A stretch of 64,000 bases of DNA from Undibacterium parvum (GTDB taxonomy: Bacteria > Pseudomonadota > Gammaproteobacteria > Burkholderiales > Burkholderiaceae_D): NCBI RefSeq assembly GCF_003955735.1, contig NZ_CP034464.1:1054001-1118000 (forward strand). The letters are read 5' to 3'. How positions within the stretch are numbered: position 1 is the stretch's first letter; each line of letters opens with the position of its first letter. Under the pieces are notes generated by a model. The model saw only the letters and a program-made list of their open reading frames with translations. It ran no database searches and was not told the DNA's origin. Both the position numbers and the translations under genes were made by a program. This document shows, in pieces, positions 13,039 to 21,737 of this stretch.

Positions 13039-13063
13039 TTTACCGAAGTAGTTGTTCGGTAAA
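13039..13063 (+). promoter_or_regulatory. Inverted repeat upstream of the FAD dehydrogenase gene
   Basis: TTTACCGAA and TTCGGTAAA form perfect 9-bp arms with a 7-bp spacer, ending 31 nt before the start codon at 13095. The symmetry and place suggest an operator for an unknown dimeric regulator. Confidence 0.5.
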
Positions 13064-13094
13064 TGCTGACCTGATTTTTTAAGTATTGATTTCT

Positions 13095-14711
13095 ATGCTA
13101 CGTCTAACCGACATACAACTCCCCCTCGATCACCAAGAATCGGAGATTAAAGCTTCGATTCTTAAGCGTTTATCTATCGAGGGAAAAGACCTACTCGATT
13201 TCTCTATTTTTCGCCGCAGTTACGATGCTCGGAAAAAATCAGCAATTATATTGATCTACACTTTAGATGTACTGGTTAGCGACGAGACCGAAGTCCTCAA
13301 TCGCTTTAAAGGAAGTACGAATGTCGGGGTATCGCCTGATACGCAATATCGCTTCGTAACTCATACTAATAGAGTGGACTTTAAGAGACCTGTCATTATT
13401 GGCTTTGGCCCTTGCGGCCTATTTGCCGCGCTGCTGTTGGCGCAAATGGGTTTTCGCCCTATTGTATTAGAACGTGGCAAAGCGGTTCGGGAACGCACCA
13501 AAGATACCTGGGACTTGTGGCGCAAGAGAGAATTGCACCCAGAATCAAATGTGCAATTCGGGGAAGGCGGGGCCGGCACCTTTTCAGATGGAAAACTTTG
13601 GAGCCAAATAAAAGACCCAAAACACTATGGCCGCAAAGTATTAACAGAATTCGTAAAAGCTGGCGCACCTTCGGAAATTATGTATGTCAGCAAGCCGCAT
13701 ATTGGCACGTTTCGCCTGGTCAAGATGATAGAGGAAATGCGCGCCAACATTGAAGCTCTAGGCGGAGAAATTCGCTTCGAGCAAAAAGTGACGGATATTG
13801 ATATTAAAGACGGTCAAACACTAGGACTGAAAATCAATGGCGACGAATATTTAGCTGCCGATCAGGTCGTGCTGGCGATCGGTCATAGCGCTAGAGATAC
13901 TTTTGAGTTGGTTCATCAACGTGGCATTTACGTTGAGGCGAAGCCGTTTTCAATAGGGTTTAGAATTGAACATCCACAATCAATTATTGATCAAGCTCGC
14001 TTCGGAAGAAATGCGGGTAATAAAATATTGGGATCGGCTGACTATAAACTAGTTCACCATGCAAAAAATGGGCGATCTGTTTACAGTTTTTGCATGTGCC
14101 CTGGCGGCACAGTTGTTGCGGCCACCTCAGAGCCTGGGCGCGTGGTCACCAACGGCATGAGTCAATATTCACGCAACGAACGCAATGCAAATAGCGCGAT
14201 TGTGGTCGGAATCACTCCAGAGGACTACCCAGGACATCCATTGGCAGGCATAGATTTGCAACGAGAACTGGAGTCTCTCGCCTATGAACTAGGGGGAGCA
14301 AACTATAACGCCCCCGGTCAGTTGGTTGGTGACTTTATAGCGAAGCGCCCTTCAACAGAAATTGCCAGCGTAATCCCGTCATACAAACCGGGTATTACCA
14401 TGTGTGATTTAGCCTTAGCATTACCTGCTTACGCAATCGATGCAATACGAGAAGCCTTACCGGAATTTGAGAAACAGATTAAAGGCTTCGCGATGAACGA
14501 CGCTGTTCTAACTGGCATAGAAACGCGCACATCTTCTCCAATACGTATCAAGAGAAACGACACTAGCTATCAAAGCATAAATACCCAAGGACTGTACCCA
14601 GCTGGCGAAGGTGCGGGTTATGCAGGCGGAATTTTATCGGCAGCAATAGATGGGATTAAGGTGGCGGAAGCGGTCGCTCTTAACATCCAAAACAAAAGGG
14701 AATCGTCTTAA
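13095..14711 (+). CDS. FAD-dependent dehydrogenase (COG2509 family)
   Basis: The product has 538 residues from ATG 13095; the frame also has a TTG at 13086, which I consider less likely. VIIGFGPCGLFAALLLAQMG is the N-terminal FAD-binding Rossmann motif, placed after a ~95-residue N-terminal domain, as in this family. NVQFGEGGAGTFSDGKL and CMCPGGTVVAA are conserved family segments, and the C-terminal GLYPAGEGAGYAGGILSAA contacts FAD. The substrate of this widespread flavoprotein family is unknown. It is a single gene with its own inverted repeat upstream, facing away from the rRNA operon. Confidence 0.85.
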   Translation: MLRLTDIQLPLDHQESEIKASILKRLSIEGKDLLDFSIFRRSYDARKKSAIILIYTLDVLVSDETEVLNRFKGSTNVGVSPDTQYRFVTHTNRVDFKRPVIIGFGPCGLFAALLLAQMGFRPIVLERGKAVRERTKDTWDLWRKRELHPESNVQFGEGGAGTFSDGKLWSQIKDPKHYGRKVLTEFVKAGAPSEIMYVSKPHIGTFRLVKMIEEMRANIEALGGEIRFEQKVTDIDIKDGQTLGLKINGDEYLAADQVVLAIGHSARDTFELVHQRGIYVEAKPFSIGFRIEHPQSIIDQARFGRNAGNKILGSADYKLVHHAKNGRSVYSFCMCPGGTVVAATSEPGRVVTNGMSQYSRNERNANSAIVVGITPEDYPGHPLAGIDLQRELESLAYELGGANYNAPGQLVGDFIAKRPSTEIASVIPSYKPGITMCDLALALPAYAIDAIREALPEFEKQIKGFAMNDAVLTGIETRTSSPIRIKRNDTSYQSINTQGLYPAGEGAGYAGGILSAAIDGIKVAEAVALNIQNKRESS

Positions 14712-14725
14712 TTTTCCGATCAGAG

Positions 14726-14763
14726 AGAGATGCCAATAACGCTGATTGGCGCTTGACATCTCT
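14726..14763. terminator. Imperfect hairpin between convergent genes
   Basis: An inner stem GCCAAT / ATTGGC and an outer stem AGAGATG / CATCTCT are nested with a small bulge. There is no U-tract, so a termination role is only suggested by its place between two convergent genes. Confidence 0.35.
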
Positions 14764-14778
14764 TGAAGTAAAGCGCGA

Positions 14779-15606
14779 CTAGCTTAGCAAGTCATCTAAA
14801 CCGGCAGCAAGTTCAGCAATAGGCGGCATCGTCGATAGAAGCAAGTCCGCACTAATTCCTAACTTAATGGCGACATCCTCTGGAAAAGTTGCCTCGAGTT
14901 CAGCTTTCGAATATTTATTTTCCTCACCTCTGGAAAGCCAAGAGGCCAGATGGATAACCGCAGCCATGGGTTCGAACGGATCGGAATGCAAAGGATCAGG
15001 AAATGATTTAATCACCGTAGAGAAATTATCAGGAAACCGCCAGCGCTTTGCTAATTCAGCACCAACATCCGCAAAGTCGTATCCAAATGATGCACGTTCA
15101 ACTCCGAGACGACGAGAGTCCAGCGGGCCAGCAATCTTATCTATTTGCAGAGTTTGCTCTGGCATACCAGCGTGCATCACCAATTGACCGATTGCATGCA
15201 TCAATCCTACGGTAAAAGCAAAATCAGAATTTCCGTGAATCTGCTTCGCCAGCCATTTAGCAATCACAGCAGTATGCATGCTGTAACGCCAAAACTGTTT
15301 AAGATCTACCCCTGGCATCGCCTTGAACCCACCTGTCAAACCACTACTAATGACCAAGGTTCGCACCGTCATGAAACCTAACATTAAAACCGCATCATCG
15401 ATCGTTCCTATGCTTTTTGAAGCATGGTAATAGGATGAATTTGCCAGACGCAATAATTTAGCGCTCAATACCTGATCCGCGCTCAGCTTTTTAGCAATCT
15501 CGTCAATCGACACATTATCGTTATTAAAACTGTCAATAACCTCTTGCACGACCTTAGGTATTGTGGGTAAGGCATTCTGTTGCTGAAATAGAGCATCGAA
15601 ATTCAT
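14779..15606 (-). CDS. HDOD domain protein
   Basis: This 275-residue protein begins after a strong AGGAGG site. Residues ~10-210 fit the HDOD fold: LPTIPKVVQEVIDSFNND, then LSADQVLSAKLLRLANSSYY, then IDDAVLMLGFMTVRTLVIS. HDOD domains resemble HD phosphohydrolases but lack the metal-binding HD pair, and they usually take part in signalling through unknown partners, often linked to motility or cyclic di-GMP. No second output domain is attached. Neighbours give no functional link. The specific role is unknown. Confidence 0.85.
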   Translation of the reverse strand: MNFDALFQQQNALPTIPKVVQEVIDSFNNDNVSIDEIAKKLSADQVLSAKLLRLANSSYYHASKSIGTIDDAVLMLGFMTVRTLVISSGLTGGFKAMPGVDLKQFWRYSMHTAVIAKWLAKQIHGNSDFAFTVGLMHAIGQLVMHAGMPEQTLQIDKIAGPLDSRRLGVERASFGYDFADVGAELAKRWRFPDNFSTVIKSFPDPLHSDPFEPMAAVIHLASWLSRGEENKYSKAELEATFPEDVAIKLGISADLLLSTMPPIAELAAGLDDLLS

Positions 15607-15810
15607 AGATCATTCCTCCTGTGATTACAGCATCAAGACTATGACGGCAGGGCTTTGCGCAGATAGATTTCGCGCCAAATTTGGCGATAGAAAGAAAGGA
15701 AATAGTAGAAAAATATTCCTCTCGGATAAATAATACTCCGATAAATATTCGAAAGGAATGTTTTTTTATGAAACAACTTCGGACGGTCAGAACTTAAGAA
15801 ACACGCTGGG

Positions 15811-16299
15811 CTACAAAAATTTCTGCCAGTAAGCAACATCTACCCATTGATTGTTTTTAAACCCAACTTCAGCGAAATGAGCTACTTTAATGAAGCCCAT
15901 TTTCTCATGCAACTTGATACTATTTTCATTGGGGAGTGCGATACCAGCAATAAGCAGATGTACGCCCAATTGTGTCAAGCGCTCAAATAATTTTTCATAC
16001 AAAAGAACACCGCAACCCTTCCCAATTGCAGCAGGAGCCAAGTAAACACTAAGTTCGACCGAGAAGCGATACGCTGAACGCTCGCGCCATTTCGTCGCAT
16101 AAGCGTAACCATCAACTATGCCATCGGTCTCTATTACCAACCAAGGTAGGGCCTCTGAGACACTTACAATTCTTCGCGACATCTCTGAGACATTTACCTC
16201 TACCTCTTCAAATGAAATAATCGAATTACTGACATAGTAATTATAAATATTGCAAATGGCTTCGGCATCTGCCGCATTTACAAGGCGTATTTTCGTCAT
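15811..16299 (-). CDS. GNAT acetyltransferase, phosphinothricin acetyltransferase-like
   Basis: The 162-residue protein is a full-length GNAT domain. IRLVNAADAEAICNIYNYYV at the start, RSAYRFSVELSVYLAPAAIGKGCGVLLYEKL in the acetyl-CoA motif region (split here: AYRFSVE, then GKGCGVLLYE) and NENSIKLHEKMGF near the end match the PAT/bar-like and methionine sulfoximine N-acetyltransferase group. These enzymes acetylate the amino group of glutamate analogues or other amino acids. The usual Q/RxxGxG motif reads AAIGKGCG. The glutamine synthetase region ~4 kb away makes a link with glutamate-analogue detoxification attractive but unproven. Confidence 0.8.
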   Translation of the reverse strand: MTKIRLVNAADAEAICNIYNYYVSNSIISFEEVEVNVSEMSRRIVSVSEALPWLVIETDGIVDGYAYATKWRERSAYRFSVELSVYLAPAAIGKGCGVLLYEKLFERLTQLGVHLLIAGIALPNENSIKLHEKMGFIKVAHFAEVGFKNNQWVDVAYWQKFL

Positions 16300-16370
16300 A
16301 AAACTTACTTTTTATATGAAAATTTTGTGCGGTGATTCTAGCAATAGAAAAATCGATGAAGCTTTAAAAA

Positions 16371-17891
16371 TCAATCATCCTTCACGCCATCGATACCCAA
16401 CTCTTGAATTTTTCTAGTGATCGTATTTCTTCCTATACCTAAGCGTATCGCAGCATCATTTTTTCGGCCATGTGTATGCCGTAATGCAGCCTTAATCACC
16501 ACCGATTCAAAAACTCTCCCCAATTTATCAATGACTTCAGATTGCCCCTGCACCAGCATAGCGCTCGCTTCGTTCTCGAGCAAATTCATCCAAGTATCAC
16601 TACTTTGATGCGATCCAAAATTTGCGGAATGGGCGGCATTGGAAGCCTGAATTGAATTTGGTAGCAACTCAGCAGAGGGCTGCTGATTAGAGTTTACGGA
16701 ACTCGCGGCTGCCTCCACATTTGATTCTATAGATTGATCAGGATGCAGCAACTCTTGTGGCAAATCAAAAACTTCCACAGTCTGCCCCGGAGCCATAACG
16801 GTGATCCAATTACATAAATTTTCTAGCTGACGTACATTTCCAGGAAAGTCTAAGCCGGATAAAAAATTCAAGGCGGGGTCTGACATACGCTTGATATCGA
16901 CGCCCAATTGCTTGGCACTTTGTGCCAAAAAAAACTTGGTTAACAGCGGAATATCTTCACGGCGCTCACGCAAACTAGGCAAGCGCAAGCGAATCACGTT
17001 GAGGCGGTGGTACAGATCCTCTCGAAAAAGACCGTCTTTAACTCTAGACTCCAAATTTTGATGGGTCGCTGCGATTACTCGGACATTGGCCTTCATAGGC
17101 TGGTGGCCGCCGACGCGATAAAAATGACCATCCGACAGAACTCGCAGCAATCTGGTCTGCAATTCCGCAGGCATATCGCCTATTTCATCCAAGAATAAAG
17201 TACCGCCTTCGGCTTGTTCGAAACGCCCGCGCCGGGTCGCTTGCGCTCCGGTAAAGGCCCCTCGTTCATGTCCAAATAATTCTGACTCTAGCAAGTCTTT
17301 AGGAATTGCTGCGGTATTTAGAGCTATAAAAGGCTGCAAGGACCGTGGACTATGCTTATGCAAGGCACGCGCAACCAACTCTTTCCCGCTGCCAGACTCG
17401 CCAGTAATTAAAACGGTAACGTTCGATTGCGATAAGCGCCCGATTGCTCGGAACACATCTTGCATCGCGGGTGCCTGGCCGAGTATTTCAGGCGTCTCTG
17501 AAATATTTTGCTCTACGCTTGCCTCGCGCAAACTCTCATCCATTGCTCGACGGATTAACTCGATCGCCTTGGCCAAATCAAAAGGTTTGGCGAGATACTC
17601 AAAAGCGCCGCCCTGAAACGCAGCAACCGCAGAATCAAGGTCAGAAAAAGCGGTCATAATAATTACCGGCAGGCCTGGATATTTGGCTTTGACAGTTTGC
17701 AGCAACTCCAAGCCAGATGCCCCATGCATGCGAATATCAGATACCAGAACTTGTGGCATATCGCTCTGCAACGCGGTCATTGCGTCACGCGCATTGGTGA
17801 AACTTCTTGTTGCAAGATTTTCACGCGCCAGTGCCTTTTCTAGCACCCAGCGAATTGAATCATCGTCATCCACTATCCAGATTGGTTTCAT
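16371..17891 (-). CDS. glnG: Nitrogen regulation response regulator NtrC (GlnG)
   Basis: From ATG 17891 the product has 506 residues and starts MKPIWIVDDDDSIRWVLEKA, the usual NtrC N-terminus; ATG 17903 is an alternative. The receiver domain has its phosphoacceptor Asp in VLVSDIRM. The AAA+ domain carries GESGSGKELVARA (Walker A), GAFTGA (sigma-54 contact) and FLDEIGDMP (Walker B). A Fis-type helix-turn-helix ends the protein (NDAAIRLGIGRNTITRKIQEL). It activates sigma-54 promoters when phosphorylated by GlnL. A Ser/Asn/Gln-rich linker of about 50 residues separates AAA+ and DNA-binding domains. The gene follows glnL by ~85 nt. Confidence 0.95.
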   Translation of the reverse strand: MKPIWIVDDDDSIRWVLEKALARENLATRSFTNARDAMTALQSDMPQVLVSDIRMHGASGLELLQTVKAKYPGLPVIIMTAFSDLDSAVAAFQGGAFEYLAKPFDLAKAIELIRRAMDESLREASVEQNISETPEILGQAPAMQDVFRAIGRLSQSNVTVLITGESGSGKELVARALHKHSPRSLQPFIALNTAAIPKDLLESELFGHERGAFTGAQATRRGRFEQAEGGTLFLDEIGDMPAELQTRLLRVLSDGHFYRVGGHQPMKANVRVIAATHQNLESRVKDGLFREDLYHRLNVIRLRLPSLRERREDIPLLTKFFLAQSAKQLGVDIKRMSDPALNFLSGLDFPGNVRQLENLCNWITVMAPGQTVEVFDLPQELLHPDQSIESNVEAAASSVNSNQQPSAELLPNSIQASNAAHSANFGSHQSSDTWMNLLENEASAMLVQGQSEVIDKLGRVFESVVIKAALRHTHGRKNDAAIRLGIGRNTITRKIQELGIDGVKDD

Positions 17892-17976
17892 ATCGTTTTG
17901 CATTCCGTTTCGGTAATTGTTAAGCATATCGATGTTAGTAACACTTATGATGTTACGTTTCCCCACTCGGGTATTT

Positions 17977-19059
17977 TTAAGGGAGCGGGAGCAAAATTCT
18001 GAAATCAGTACATCCCGGGCGGCTTTCACACTCTATTGCACCTAAGTGTTGCTCAACGAAAGTTTGCGCAAGGGTCAGCCCTAGGCCGCTTCCGCCATCT
18101 CGTCCTGAAACCAAGGGGTAAAAAATACGGTGACGTATTTCATCAGGAATCCCAGGTCCGTTATCAATAATATGCAAATCCAATGCCAGTCGATAACGCA
18201 CTTTTGCCAGCGTCATCTGACGCACCACCCGTGTTCTGAAAACAATCTCGGCATCGCCCGACTTGATGCGTTCGCTCAGGGCTTGTGCCGCGTTATGGGC
18301 AATATTGAGTACCGCTTGTATCAACTGCTCTTTGTCACCGCGAAATTCAGGTATCGACAAATCGTAATCGCGTTTGATCGTTAATCCTTGCGGAAATTCC
18401 GCCACCATCAAGCTACGTACTCGCTCACACACTTCATGAATATTCACGTCACCCACTATGTGTGGCAGCCTATGCGGAGCCAATAAGCGATCAACCAAGG
18501 TCTGCAAACGATCGGCTTCTTTAATGATGACTTGCGTGTATTCCCGCAACTCCTTTAAATGCCGCTCCGGCAATTCCAATTCCAGTAATTGTGCTGCGCC
18601 TCTTATACCGCCCAAGGGGTTTTTGATCTCGTGCGCCAAATTTCGTATCAGCTCTTTATTCGCCTTACTTTGATCCAGCATGCGTTCTTCGCGATCGAGC
18701 TTTAATTGCTGCACGTTTTCACGCAACTCTATAAGCACTGGAGAATCGGGATTATCGAGAGCAGTGACAATACTATGCACATGCAGGGCATCTCTACCAC
18801 TACGCTCTAACGTGAGATCTTGGCGTTTGTCAGCGAACTGATGGGCCACAGCCTGCTCAAAAACATCCAACAATTCATCGCCATTAAGAAATAAATCAGA
18901 TAGTTTTTGATGCGTCAAAGCCTTAAAGGAACTACCGAGTAGACTCTCCGCTGCGGCATTGGCATACATGATGCAACTATCAGCATCCAGCACGATAACA
19001 GCGGAGGTAAGCAAATCTAAGCCAGCGAGTGAGGTGAGTGGTGTTTTCAAAGTGCTCAA
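17977..19059 (-). CDS. glnL: Nitrogen regulation sensor kinase NtrB (GlnL)
   Basis: I place the start at TTG 19059 (360 residues), because the upstream part of the frame (to 19098) is occupied by a terminator-like hairpin and does not resemble NtrB. The protein has a PAS domain (GLDLLTSAVIVLDAD...), a HisKA domain with phosphoacceptor His in NLAHEIKNPLGG (about residue 143), and a HATPase domain with DNGPGIP and GGSGLGLTLAQ. It phosphorylates GlnG under nitrogen limitation and is controlled by PII protein. No Shine-Dalgarno sequence is visible before either TTG candidate (19059, 19050). Confidence 0.92.
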   Translation of the reverse strand: MSTLKTPLTSLAGLDLLTSAVIVLDADSCIMYANAAAESLLGSSFKALTHQKLSDLFLNGDELLDVFEQAVAHQFADKRQDLTLERSGRDALHVHSIVTALDNPDSPVLIELRENVQQLKLDREERMLDQSKANKELIRNLAHEIKNPLGGIRGAAQLLELELPERHLKELREYTQVIIKEADRLQTLVDRLLAPHRLPHIVGDVNIHEVCERVRSLMVAEFPQGLTIKRDYDLSIPEFRGDKEQLIQAVLNIAHNAAQALSERIKSGDAEIVFRTRVVRQMTLAKVRYRLALDLHIIDNGPGIPDEIRHRIFYPLVSGRDGGSGLGLTLAQTFVEQHLGAIECESRPGCTDFRILLPLP

Positions 19060-19063
19060 TAAT

Positions 19064-19087
19064 AAAAAAAGGCCGCGTATAGCGACC
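19064..19087 (-). terminator. Rho-independent terminator or attenuator directly before glnL
   Basis: On the minus strand GGTCGC and GCGGCC pair over six bases (one G-U) around a five-base loop and are followed by seven T residues. The T-tract ends only a few bases before the likely glnL start codon. It would end transcripts arriving from glnA and the DUF4124 gene, or act as an attenuator. Confidence 0.65.
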
Positions 19088-19198
19088 TTAATATGCAAAC
19101 ATCATGCCTGAAATCGTTTTATCGTTAATGCAGAATATTTCTAACATCAAAATACCTTAGTCCGCTCATTTAAGCTTCAAAACGACGATGCGTTGTGT

Positions 19199-19678
19199 TT
19201 ATCTCAGATTGCCCAATTCCCGTTTTAGTGCCTCGATGTTTTTTTCGGTGCGACTAATATCGTCTTTCATCATCGTAGTGCGTTCTTGATATTTGGCGAA
19301 ATTCTTTTCCCCACCAAGGCGCTCAGGCTCACCATTGTTGTATTCTTTTTTTAAATTTGCTAATTTTTGATCCTCGGCCTTCAGCTCATCGGTCAAAATT
19401 TGCTTGCGATCCGAATCGCGCGCCTTTTGAGTACCATCATCGACCTTGGGGAAGCTTGATGGAGTAGACGCTGGGCTAGCACTTGTCTTTTTTGTCGTAG
19501 GCGGTGCGGGGACAACAGTGATGCCTTCCAACTCGACTTTTTTGCAGCCTTTGGTCGCACCTGTATTTTTATATTCTTTTTTGCCATTTTCATCGACGCA
19601 CAAATACACGTCGGTTTCAGCATGAAGCTGCGTAGAAAAAGCGCAAAAAAAGAGAAATCCAGCAAATATTCGATTCAT
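19199..19678 (-). CDS. DUF4124 domain secreted protein
   Basis: This 159-residue protein has a Sec signal peptide (MNRIFAGFLFFCAFSTQLHA|E) followed by a DUF4124-like segment, VYLCVDENGKKEYKNTG, in which two cysteines (VYLC and KGCKK) may pair. A Pro/Ser/Thr linker leads to a charged C-terminal helix (residues ~90-155) with coiled-coil character. It probably acts in the periplasm, but no function is known for the family. Its place between glnA and glnL is frequent in Burkholderiales (recalled, not checked). No strong ribosome binding site is visible. Confidence 0.8.
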   Translation of the reverse strand: MNRIFAGFLFFCAFSTQLHAETDVYLCVDENGKKEYKNTGATKGCKKVELEGITVVPAPPTTKKTSASPASTPSSFPKVDDGTQKARDSDRKQILTDELKAEDQKLANLKKEYNNGEPERLGGEKNFAKYQERTTMMKDDISRTEKNIEALKRELGNLR

Positions 19679-19770
19679 AGTAGGACCATTTCGTAACTAA
19701 CGGGCTCAGTGTATGCCAAGCCGGGCGTTAGCACAATTGCAGTGCAATACTCGGTAACAATTTGGCGAAA

Positions 19771-19797
19771 AAAAAGCGGGGAAAATCCCCGCTTTTT
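19771..19797 (-). terminator. glnA terminator
   Basis: Twelve-base arms AAAAAGCGGGGA and TCCCCGCTTTTT pair perfectly around AAA. The stem follows the glnA stop on the minus strand by ~26 nt and ends in T-tracts in both directions. Confidence 0.9.
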
Positions 19798-19823
19798 AAT
19801 CACTTATCCAAATTCACCGAAAA

Positions 19824-21239
19824 TTACAGGGAATAATACATATCAAATTCAGCAGGATGGGTAGTCATGCGCATGCGCTGTACATCTTGCATTTTCAGTT
19901 CGATGTAAGCATCGATCATGCTGTCGCTGAATACGCCGCCACGTGTCAAGAACTCACGGTCTTTATTCAAGGCATCCAAAGCTTCTTCCAAAGATGCGCA
20001 AACCGTTGGGATCAACGCGTCTTCTTCTGGTGGCAAATGGTACAGATCTTTAGATGCTGCTTCACCTGGATGTATCTTATTCTGCACACCGTCTAGACCC
20101 GCCATCATCAGTGCCGAGAAGCACAGGTATGGGTTTGCCAGTGGATCCGGGAAACGCGCTTCAACGCGACGACCTTTTGGATTCGCAACATAAGGAATGC
20201 GGATCGAAGCTGAACGGTTTTTAGCGGAGTACGCCAATTTTACCGGAGCTTCGTAACCTGGAACCAAACGCTTGTAGGAGTTGGTACCTGGGTTAGTGAT
20301 TGCATTCAATGCCTTAGCATGCTTGATGATACCGCCGATGTAGTACAGGGCGAAATCAGACAAACCAGCATAGCCATCGCCAGCGAACAAGTTTTTGCCG
20401 TCTTTCCAGATAGACTGGTGAACGTGCATACCGGAACCGTTGTCGCCAACGATAGGCTTAGGCATGAAAGTAGCTGTCTTACCGTAGGTATGAGCAACGT
20501 TCCATACGACGTATTTCAAGTTTTGAGTCCAATCAGCGCGCTCTACCAGTGTAGAGAAACGGGTACCGATCTCATTTTGACCAGCGCCAGCGACTTCATG
20601 GTGATGCACTTCAACTGGAATACCCAAAGATTCCAAAATCAGGCACATTTCAGAACGCATGTCCTGGAAACTATCGACTGGAGGAACAGGGAAATAACCA
20701 CCCTTAGTAGTAGGACGATGGCCAGTATTGCCGCCTTCTAGCTTTTCGCCAGTAGTCCATGAAGCTTCGTCAGAATCTATCTTCACGAAACAGCCGGACA
20801 TGTCGATTTTCCAGCGTACGCTGTCGAAAATGAAGAATTCTGGTTCTGGACCGAAGTAAGCTGTATCGCCGATACCGGACGATTTCAGGTAGGCTTCTGC
20901 GCGTTTTGCAATAGAACGTGGATCGCGGTCGTAACCTTTGCCATCAGTTGGCTCGATCACATCGCACTGCATAAACAAAGTTGTTTCTTCCATGAATGGA
21001 TCGATGTTTGCAGTCGATGGATCTGGAATCAACAACATATCTGAGGATTCTATCCCTTTCCAACCAGCGATGGAGGAACCGTCAAAGGCGTGGCCAGATT
21101 CGAATTTATCGATATCGAAATGAGAGACTGGCACAGTAACGTGCTGTTCTTTGCCTCGGGTATCAGTAAAACGGAAATCAACGAATTTAACTTCGTTGTC
21201 TTTCGCCATTTTCAAGACTTCTGCGGCTGTCATTGCCAT
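19824..21239 (-). CDS. glnA: Glutamine synthetase type I
   Basis: The 471-residue product is a full-length GSI-beta enzyme that makes glutamine from glutamate, ammonia and ATP as a cytosolic dodecamer. [19 protein letters not shown] holds the Asp-50-type loop, [10 protein letters not shown] and GSGMHVHQS are catalytic-domain signatures, and [11 protein letters not shown] lies in the ATP site. DLYHLPPEE contains the tyrosine adenylylated by GlnE in this class. The start is preceded by GAGGAG. Upstream lie a sigma-54 promoter and three NtrC-type sites, so it is nitrogen regulated by the GlnL-GlnG pair downstream. Confidence 0.98.
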   Translation of the reverse strand: MAMTAAEVLKMAKDNEVKFVDFRFTDTRGKEQHVTVPVSHFDIDKFESGHAFDGSSIAGWKGIESSDMLLIPDPSTANIDPFMEETTLFMQCDVIEPTDGKGYDRDPRSIAKRAEAYLKSSGIGDTAYFGPEPEFFIFDSVRWKIDMSGCFVKIDSDEASWTTGEKLEGGNTGHRPTTKGGYFPVPPVDSFQDMRSEMCLILESLGIPVEVHHHEVAGAGQNEIGTRFSTLVERADWTQNLKYVVWNVAHTYGKTATFMPKPIVGDNGSGMHVHQSIWKDGKNLFAGDGYAGLSDFALYYIGGIIKHAKALNAITNPGTNSYKRLVPGYEAPVKLAYSAKNRSASIRIPYVANPKGRRVEARFPDPLANPYLCFSALMMAGLDGVQNKIHPGEAASKDLYHLPPEEDALIPTVCASLEEALDALNKDREFLTRGGVFSDSMIDAYIELKMQDVQRMRMTTHPAEFDMYYSL

Positions 21240-21378
21240 GTAAAACTCCTCAAATAGATCTATAAATAAATTCGAAAATTGCTGAGCCGTCTGCTAGCCG
21301 GCGCGTACATCTTGCTAAACACCTAGTTTTTTGAAATAGGGAGTATCAAGCTGACAGCGGAACTCAATTGAAGATCAT

Positions 21379-21394
21379 AGCAGATTCCGTGCCA
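21379..21394 (-). promoter_or_regulatory. Sigma-54 promoter of glnA
   Basis: The minus strand reads TGGCACGGAATCTGCT. This matches the -24/-12 consensus TGGCACG-N4-TTGCW at every position but one, with correct GG-to-GC spacing. It lies ~140 nt upstream of the glnA start. Confidence 0.85.
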
Positions 21395-21501
21395 TCTTCA
21401 AGCCAAAACCACTTCCTGTTGATCTAAGCCTAAATCCTTGTTTTCTCTCAGCTTTTCGTGGGCGAGTATAAATATTAGCTAAGCCACCCAAAATACTTAA
21501 C

Positions 21502-21584
21502 GCACTTAAATGGCGCAAAATACATTCAAGGCACTTAAATGGTGCAAATATTTATTTGACCTTATATTTGCACTTATTTTGTGC
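21502..21584 (-). promoter_or_regulatory. Three NtrC-binding sites (enhancer) upstream of glnA
   Basis: Three 15-bp dyads fit the NtrC pattern GCACY-N5-GGTGC: 21502-21516 (GCACTTAAATGGCGC), 21531-21545 (GCACTTAAATGGTGC) and 21570-21584 (GCACTTATTTTGTGC). They start 29 and 39 bp apart and lie ~110-205 bp upstream of the -24/-12 element, the usual distance for an enhancer. They also lie ~150 bp upstream of the divergent formate dehydrogenase operon. Confidence 0.82.
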
Positions 21585-21737
21585 GAATTAATCAGCGATT
21601 AATTTATATCCCGATTACTTTGCCTTCTGGCATTTTTTGATTTTATTATTTGCTAATAAGTTGAAAAAAACAGACGTCCAGAGTTCGATTAATTACTATT
21701 CTTAGTATATTCATAAACCTCAGTTTAATTGCTCACT

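Noticed and set aside
20319..20741. 140-codon plus-strand ORF opposite glnA
   Set aside because: It is a shadow of the highly conserved glnA frame, with no start signal or recognisable protein.
21640..21660. Sigma-54 promoter for the formate dehydrogenase operon (CTGGCATTTTTTGATT)
   Set aside because: The distance from GG to the second conserved G is too short, and the GC of the -12 box is missing.
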